A stretch of 64,000 nucleotides of DNA from Guillardia theta CCMP2712 (taxonomy: Eukaryota > Cryptophyceae > Pyrenomonadales > Geminigeraceae): NCBI RefSeq assembly GCF_000315625.1, contig NW_005434630.1, positions 440,559-504,558 of the forward strand. The letters are read 5' to 3'. A program made the position numbers and the translations under genes. Of the stretch, positions 57,671 through 64,000 are shown piece after piece (the stretch's first letter is position 1; each line of letters begins with the position of its first letter). Under the pieces are notes generated by a model. It was not told the DNA's origin. It did no database searches and saw nothing but the letters and a program-made list of their open reading frames with translations.

Positions 57671-60157
57671 TCATGCTCGGATGTACGTGTGCTGCGCCGA
57701 CTGCTTGTTAGGAGGGGAGGATGTGTTCTTTCTGGACGCCTCAAGGGTCGCAGCTCGTCTTAGCAGCTGGTTCGCATTGGTGTGATCCTTCCGCACTTCA
57801 CGCAGGAAGTGTGCATACGCCAGCAAAGTGTCGAGCTGCTCAGGGTCGAGCTGGAAACGGTCAGCATTGCTGCAGGCAAGGCGGCGATGTTCACCTGCAA
57901 GGCTCTTCGGTAGAGCGTCTCAGCCTTGTCGTGGTTGCCGATCTTGGTATGCAGCAACATGCCATAGTTGTGCAGCACGTCGACCTGGTCGGGATAGATT
58001 TCCAGCGCCCGTATGTAGTAGGACTCGGCGTCTGCGTATCGTCCCTGCAGGACCTTCCTTGTCAGACTTGGCCCAGCTGCACAGGGTACCTGACCTGCAT
58101 CTGCCAGAGGGACGCGCAGTTGGTCAAGCTGTTGAGATTTCGTGGGTCTGCGTCAAGGGCACTGGAGAGGCAGGAGGGCAGCCAATCAGTCAGGCATCAG
58201 CAGGGAGGAGGAGGCATGGAATCACCGTTTGTACAACTGCTCAGCCAGTTGCAGGTCTCCCCGAACAGAGTGCATGTACAAGGCGTAGTTGCAGAGAGCT
58301 CCGGCATGCGTGGGATACATCCTGATCCCATGACTAGTCAGCAGTTGCTTCATGCCGAGAGAGAGGACCTCAGCAAGTCCTGATACTCTCTTTCAACTGT
58401 CTTCTTGTCGTAACCGCTTGTTTGCCATATCCATGCTCTCGCGACAAGGCTGTCCGCATGCTTGGGCTCAATTTCCAAAGCAATCTTGAGGAGCTGGTGC
58501 AAAAGATTCATTTAGAGGAGGAGCACGAGAGCCGCGTGCTCTTTGATCCTCTTACTTTCTTTGCCTTGTTTGCATCATGTCTTGTCGCATAAAGAAGTTC
58601 CGCATACCCACAAAGAGAGTCGACATGTCGCTTGTCGATCTGCAGAGCTCTCCTGTACATCCGCTCTGCGCGTGACGAGTCTCGCACAACATCTCGCAAC
58701 AACTTGGCCAAGTTGCTCAATGTCTCCACTGCACTTGCAAGAGCACCAGGGGACAGAACGCTTCGTTTGGCCTGTCGCAAAGCACTCTCGTACATGATCT
58801 GCGCGTTGCGGAAATCTCCTTGGTCGTGCAGCAAGCGAGCATACGCGCCAAGAGCTTTAATGTGCGTTGGCTCCATCTGCGCGACAAAAGTCACAAGTCA
58901 ACATCACTGCACATGAAGAACGTTGCTGACCTTCAGAGCCTGTTGGAAGAAGATCTCTGCGCTCTTCACGTCTCCCTTGTGCAGAGCTTGCTTCCCCTTG
59001 CTGCTCACGAGTGTCATCCTCAACGGCAGACAAGGACGAGCAGACCTGTAGTTCCCCTCGGCGTCGGGACAGGCTGAAGAGATAGCGTCTTTTAGCAGCT
59101 TCTCCTGCTTGTCGCTGAGCGCCTTGTGCTCTGTCAGCTTCAACGTCTTGCTCGAGGCTTCGTTCCCGTCAGGCTCGTTGGGTTGATCTTTGCTAGGATG
59201 CTCTGTCGATGACGAGATGTGCTCGTTCCTCCTCTTCTGCGTTGCCGCTGCCTCTTTGTCGGTTGGCCTCTCCACAAACACGATCTGAGACGGCGATGAA
59301 GCACCGGCATTCGACGCTCTCATCCTTCCTTGGGTCAGCGAGTGGTTCGGGGTGGTTGGACGATCGTCCATTGGAGGCCGGTGTGACGTTTTGAATGCAC
59401 CCGTTTCAGCCCCCTCCCCAGGCAGGTCGTGGTCCTCGGCCTCGGACTCCTCCATGTCTGGTTCGGACTCGTCGTCATAGAACGCGCTCTCATCTGAATC
59501 TTGCTGCATGCTCTCGACCTTTCCGTTCGCCCCCCGCACCTCTTTATCAGGTGTGCTCCTCGCATGCCCATTGCTGACACCTGTCACTGGGCCCGCTCCT
59601 CTCTTGATAAGATCCTTCTCTTCACTCCTGAGAGCTCTGCGCTGTGCTACCAGTCTCTTCACTAAGATGTCTTCATAGTCAGCCGTGCCCGACGACACCA
59701 ACTGCCGGTACGCTTCAATACTTGAGGTGAAGACACGAAAATGACAAGAACGTGAGCTGATGGAAGATTGAATGATTGTGAGACGAGAGCGTGGGTGTGA
59801 GGGAGATAATGAGGATTGCTACGAGACAACAAGCCCTGCAATCCTACCTAGAATTCTAATAAACTCTACTACTACTACTCCAAGGAGAAGGAGGGTGGGA
59901 AACGGGGCGGTGAGGACGAGGGCGAGGGTTTTCACGAGGACGACAATGCGCACAGGAACGAAGGAAGAAAGTGGAGCAAGGCCAAAGAACAGAACGAAGC
60001 GAAGAGGAGAAAGAGCAGATGATGGAGGAGGAGGTGTACAGGAGGGAGTGGAGGCGAGGAGGGAGGAGGGATGAGAGCATGGGGAGTAGAAACAAACCTC
60101 TTCCTCTTGCCTTCTCAGCTCTTGCTGCCGCCTCCTGTTCTCGATCAGATCCGTCAT
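57671..60157 (-). CDS. TPR-repeat protein
   Basis: Start ATG at 60157 (MTDLIENRRRQQELRRQEEE), stop at 57671-57673, about nine exons. The N-terminal third is charged and low complexity (59560-59130, Glu/Asp/Ser/Pro). From about 59000 a chain of TPR-like helix pairs follows: GDVKSAEIFFQQALK, AYARLLHDQGDFRNAQIMYE, RAERMYRRALQIDKRHVDSL, LLKIALEIEPKHADSLVA, ALCNYALYMHSVRGDLQLAE and NYGMLLHTKIGNHDKAETLY. The unit style resembles the giant TPR protein at 2.8-11.1 kb, so the two may be distant paralogues, but here no signal peptide is present and a cytosolic or nuclear scaffold is inferred. It ends 25 bases from the convergent SMP-C2 gene, so the transcripts must overlap. Confidence 0.75.
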
Positions 60158-60814
60158 TGCTCACCAGCGCCCGCTCCCGCAATGGAACTGGTGGGCCCTG
60201 CAGTCGAAAGACTGAATATTTCATCTTTATTTATGTATCAATGTTCAAATATTGCAAGCATATTTCAACTTTCCGTGAAAATAAGTCACCATAATCGCGA
60301 AGTCTTCGGCAGTTGTGATGCTTACTTTGACCCGCCTAAGGGTTGGGGGTGGCGTCAGGAGTTAAGTCAGAGGGGTACTTCTAGGGATAATCACCTTCAA
60401 AATGTAGGGTGGGGTAGTGTGAGCAAATGGGGTAGTGTAAGTAAAAAAGACTCCGACTGCAATCAGTGCCGAGCATTGCAAGAACTTGGCCCGGGCCCGG
60501 CCGAGTGAGGACCGTACTAGAAAGGACTGCCATGATCGGACGGCGGGTTGCGGCACTGGCCGGGAGGAGGAGGAGGAGGAGGAGGAGGAGGAGGAGGAGG
60601 AGGAGGAGGAGGATGGTGGGAGCCTCACTCGGAGTCCTGTGTAGTACTGTGACACGGCGGCACTGCCCGGCGCCGGCAGACCGTTCACACAGCCTGGCCG
60701 CTGAGCGACTACCGAACGTGGGCCGCAAGCCTGATAGTGGAGAAAGAGGGACGCCGGAGCTGAGCCTCGGATGTGAACATTTTTCAATGAGCAAAGAGTC
60801 AAGATACGATCCCC
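60158..60814. other. Intergenic with GGA microsatellite
   Basis: AT-rich from 60200 to 60300, then G-run sequence (ggggtagtgtg repeats, 60395-60440), a GGCCCGGGCCCGGCC patch at 60489-60503 and a GGA/GAG microsatellite at about 60566-60613. ORFs are artefacts of these repeats. It is the presumed promoter of the TPR gene and 3' flank of the reductase gene. Confidence 0.45.
60566..60613. repeat. GGA trinucleotide microsatellite
   Basis: About 15 uninterrupted GGA units. They generate spurious poly-Arg and poly-Ser ORFs on the two strands. Confidence 0.95.
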
Positions 60815-62360
60815 TCACGGTTGTGAGGCCTTCAGCCTGGTGCTGGTGATCCATTCCGCCATGTCCGACGGTCGATGCGACCCCTCGTGCTTCACGACCA
60901 CCGGCCTGGTCACCATTGCGCAGTCAGAGACTCCCGTCAATCACACTTAGATCAACTCACCCCGACGAACCCTTGAGCACCAGGAACAAGGAGGGGAACC
61001 CTGTGATGTGGAACTGCTCGGACATCGCCTCCGGGATCTTGTTCTGCCATCCATCCATCCTGGCGAGTCGCACGCCGATGCCCCGCTCCTTGACCTGCAG
61101 CATCAAGAAGCCAATGAGTGAAGAGGAGCAACAGGGTCACAAAACGCACGGTCTTGGCAAGCTCATTGAAGTCCGGGTCGAGGGACTGGCAGTGAGGGCA
61201 CCATGGCGCGTAAACGTCGAGGAAGAAATCCTCACTGCTGTTCCAAACGACTTCCTCAAAGCTCTCCGACTTCACCTTGGAGAGCGTCACGACTTCTTTC
61301 TCAGTCTTCAAGCACAACTCACCAGGGCGATGCCAAGGTCTAGGGCTCGTTTCGAGGCATCAAAATCCCACAGGTAGCCTTTCCTGACCCTGTCCGACCT
61401 CCGCTCGAGGTCTCTGAACGATCCGGAATCCTTGGCAAGGTGCATCCCGCACTCCGTCTTGCCCTTGAACTGCTTCCACCTGCCCTCCCTCTCACTCTCT
61501 CCCTTCCCCGTGCGCTCTGTGGTGAAGATGTCGCCGATAGACAGAAACCCATCGTCGTGCAGTGAGTTGTACGGCAAACCCCTTCCCTTGATGTAGCTCC
61601 AGACTCTCTCCATGTCCCAGTTTGCCAGGGGGTTAATCTTTACCCTCCCGTCCGATCCATCGACCTCCACCAGCGGAATGTCCTTCCGCACTCCACCCTG
61701 CGACTTCCTTCTCCCCGTGATCCAGGCCTTCACGCCCAGGTCCTCCAAGGCTCTCCTGGTAGGCTCTACTTTGGTGAGGAACTCGAAGAGTTTGAGGTCG
61801 ACTTTCCACAGCTTCTCCCCGAAAGCTTTCTCGAACATTGCTCGGCTCCCTTCCTTGCTCCTGTAAATCCTCAACTTCTCCTCAAGGCCGAAGTATTTGG
61901 TCGCGTCTTCAATGAGCGCGTACGTCTCTGGGAACAAGTAATGAGTGTCAACGCTTACTATGCGTGTATGCTCGAGCAGCCCGAGTTCTCGCAGCATGTC
62001 AGTTATCACCAGGCCTTGCGGGCCGAAACTCGTGAACTGAACCCATGAAGGTCCTGATGCCGTCGGCTTGAAGGTTGCGTTGGCCCATCTTAAGATCTCC
62101 ACCGGCTGCTGCTCGACCGGAAGCTGTTCAATGCGCGAGCTGATGTTCATAACCTGTGCATGTGCCAAACCAGACGATGCTGTGGACCTGAGCCCAAGCA
62201 TAGAGAGAAGCCCGCTTCCTTGAGATTGAAGAATCTGCAAGGAGGAAGAAAGAGGGGATATAAAAACCACTGCGACAATGACGACAACGAATGGAACCGA
62301 GCACAGTACATTGCGCAATGGGAGCAAGGGATGCCTTGCACGCTCCTTTTCCTTGGCCAT
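60815..62360 (-). CDS. APS/PAPS reductase with C-terminal thioredoxin domain, lacking Fe-S cysteines
   Basis: Start ATG at 62360, stop at 60815-60817. An N-terminal hydrophobic segment (VPFVVVIVAVVFI) looks like a signal peptide or the first part of a plastid leader. The reductase core follows: WVQFTSFGPQGLVITDML, VSVDTHYLFPETY, VKAWITGRRKSQGG, INPLANWDMERVWSYI, GLPYNSLHDDGFLSIGD and the catalytic ECGMH. The C-terminal thioredoxin-like domain has VYAPWCPHCQ, then VRLARMDGWQNKI and FHITGFPSLFLVLKG. The fusion is the plant APR layout for assimilatory sulphate reduction, reducing activated sulphate to sulphite with glutathione-linked electrons. Both cysteine pairs that bind the 4Fe-4S cluster in plant APR are absent (FEFLTKVEPTRR and SIGDIFTTER occupy those sites), which matches the cluster-free APR-B type. 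Exon joins around 61310 are not certain. Confidence 0.88.
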
Positions 62361-64000
62361 ATTAGAAGATGATTTGTTCCAGGAGACGCGATTATGACTT
62401 GTCTTTGCGCGGCTCAGAGGTCTGGACCCTCAGACCGAGAAAGGTGACGGGAATCAAACTCTACCGGAGCAGGCGGAGGTCTGAGAAGGCTTGATGGACA
62501 CCTTAGAGATCGAGCGCAAGCACGAGAGGGGAGGGCAGAGGGATGGCTTGCGCTTGAGGACGAGGGGGCGGAGGTCTCAAGGGCACCGACAGCGTGGAAG
62601 GTATCACGCAATGGGGGCGTGGACTTCGGTAGCCTCACCACGATCCCGCACTATTGTGAGTTGCTGCCTCTCGATATGATTTAAGTGTCAATCTGAGGCA
62701 GACTCGATACTACCAGCTTGTTGCAGAAATGTCCGTTGTCGTCGTTGTAACGACGATGCACCTCGAAAATAACGGTCGCATCTTCATCCAGTAACGCCGC
62801 AACAGGAAGACTCCAGCTGGCCCGGCCCATAGCCGCCCCACGTTTCTGCGCCGTTATTTTTTTTTGGTTATAATTATATATAAACCATTTTAAAGACGGC
62901 AGAAACTTGATCAGACCACCCCCATGACACCCAGTCCAAGCAGGGGTACACTTCAGTCATCTCCCCTCTCAAATTTTACTCAAAACCGTATCAGTGCGAA
63001 CAAAGTTAATCGTGCGGGCGGACCCCACCACCTCATTGGCAGTTGTTCTGGGGGTCATCAACGTACTTCTGTAGTAAACTCCCCCTTTTTGTTCTTTACA
63101 TTCGATTTGTAAAGAGCAGACCCACCCTCCGGAACAAAACGCTGTCGTGATTTTATCCACCCCATCACCCCCCATATTCCTTCTCAAAGAGGGGGTTGTA
63201 CCCATATGTTTCCGTGTTGACTTCTGACCACCAGTCCACAAAGGCCTGCTCTGTACCGAAGATGCTACCCCTATTTACCTGCTAAATACCCCCTCTTTTG
63301 ACTGTAAAGACCCCCACCCTCCCAATAATGTTAAGAGAAGAAGGGAGTTGTTTCGATCACCCTTGAGTTCTCCCACCACCACCCTCATGCTTTCATTTTC
63401 TTCGTGTATCCCTCAATGGAATTTCTCACAGCTCGTACCCTAGGCTTCTAGAAACCCCTCTCTTTGGTACTTCCACTGTCACTGGGCCCAAATATGTTTG
63501 GAATGACTACCCCCGCTGTCCCCCTATCGTTTCCTCCCAGAATATCAACTTCTTTGATGCTACCCCCGGATTCTACCGAGTCAGAGTCCATGGTACAATC
63601 GCAGGTAATCCTCCCGTCGAGTAAGTACCCCCTACCCCTTATTTTAGAAGGCATTCGTTCACCGCCTACCCCTCGTTCCTAAGCTGTAATTTACTATAGT
63701 ATCACCTCGAAGTATTTTACATGACCGATGGGCAGTCGGTTTATCCCACGTCGTGTTCACGTCCTACCGTACGATCTGAGCAGGGTACCCGTCCTATTCC
63801 TTTACTACCCTCTTTTGATCCCTTGTTATTTACAGCCCACCGGTCCCCCACGGATGGCTTTCCTACCCCACCCCCTCCAATAGGTCCATCTGCAAAAATC
63901 AACCATGACTCGCGTTCTTTCCACCCCACCCCCATTTCATGTTTCATCACACAGCCACCCCTCTGGTCCAAAAAAAATACAGTTTGAACAATCGCCGGGG
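62361..64000. other. No supported gene; C-run-rich 3' part
   Basis: 62361-62700 is GC-rich with short basic ORFs and may hold the promoter of the reductase gene. From about 62850 the sequence is AT-rich mixed with many C-runs (ccccct, cacccccat, tacccc), and stops are frequent in all frames apart from short Pro/Ser-rich ORFs. It resembles 28600-29350 in reverse orientation and probably belongs to the same intergenic class. Confidence 0.45.

Noticed and set aside
60466-60854. Arg-rich (+) and Ser/Leu-rich (-) ORFs
   Set aside because: They are created by the GGA microsatellite and have no other support.
62850-64000. Telomeric or subtelomeric repeat
   Set aside because: There are many C-runs but no regular short unit, and the sequence is not tandem.

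Overview
This window looks like nuclear DNA of a microbial eukaryote with small, intron-rich and tightly packed genes. Most genes only read through when many short spliceosomal introns are removed, commonly about 45 to 70 bases (GT..AG, with a few GC..AG). Neighbouring genes alternate strands and convergent ends lie 25 to 95 bases apart. One predicted protein begins with a signal peptide followed at once by a phenylalanine-led, transit-like stretch, as in proteins sent to complex red-lineage plastids. Together with a plant-like APS/PAPS reductase fused to a thioredoxin domain, this suggests a cryptophyte-like alga such as Guillardia. That assignment is inference; no rRNA or organelle marker is present.

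Left part (1-30.3 kb), dense conserved genes: a voltage-sensor/ankyrin protein (-, runs off the edge), a possibly myristoylated coiled-coil protein (+, 7 exons including a 19-base microexon), a TPR protein of about 1,650 residues with a plastid-type leader (-), a HYPK homologue (+), an ankyrin protein (-), an SLC38-type amino-acid transporter (+), cyclin L with an RS tail (-), a BEACH/WD40 protein (+, containing a 100-N assembly gap) and a METTL21-like methyltransferase (+).

Middle part (30.3-44.6 kb), very different: almost no recognisable introns, local shifts in base composition, minisatellites, a duplicated segment and several frame-broken reading frames. It holds a NACHT-pentapeptide-WD40 (NLR-like) gene with four frame breaks and about eight nearly identical WD repeats, broken genes for secreted Cys-rich/LamG/Gly-rich/discoidin-like proteins on both strands, and a very GC-rich unidentified ORF at 42.85-43.73 kb. 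It reads as a young, decaying accessory island.

Right part (44.7-64 kb), compact genes again: two small unidentified genes, a C2/coiled-coil/RCC1/EF-hand fusion (-), a multi-C2 membrane protein with an SMP lipid-transfer domain (+) in which a whole C2 domain is inserted inside the SMP fold, a TPR protein (-) and an APS/PAPS reductase with a C-terminal CPHC thioredoxin domain (-) that lacks the iron-sulphur cysteines. The last 1.6 kb shows no gene I can support.

The likeliest undescribed items are the SMP domain split by a C2 domain, the C2-RCC1-EF-hand fusion, the plastid-leader TPR giant, and the frame-broken NACHT-WD40 gene with homogenised repeats.
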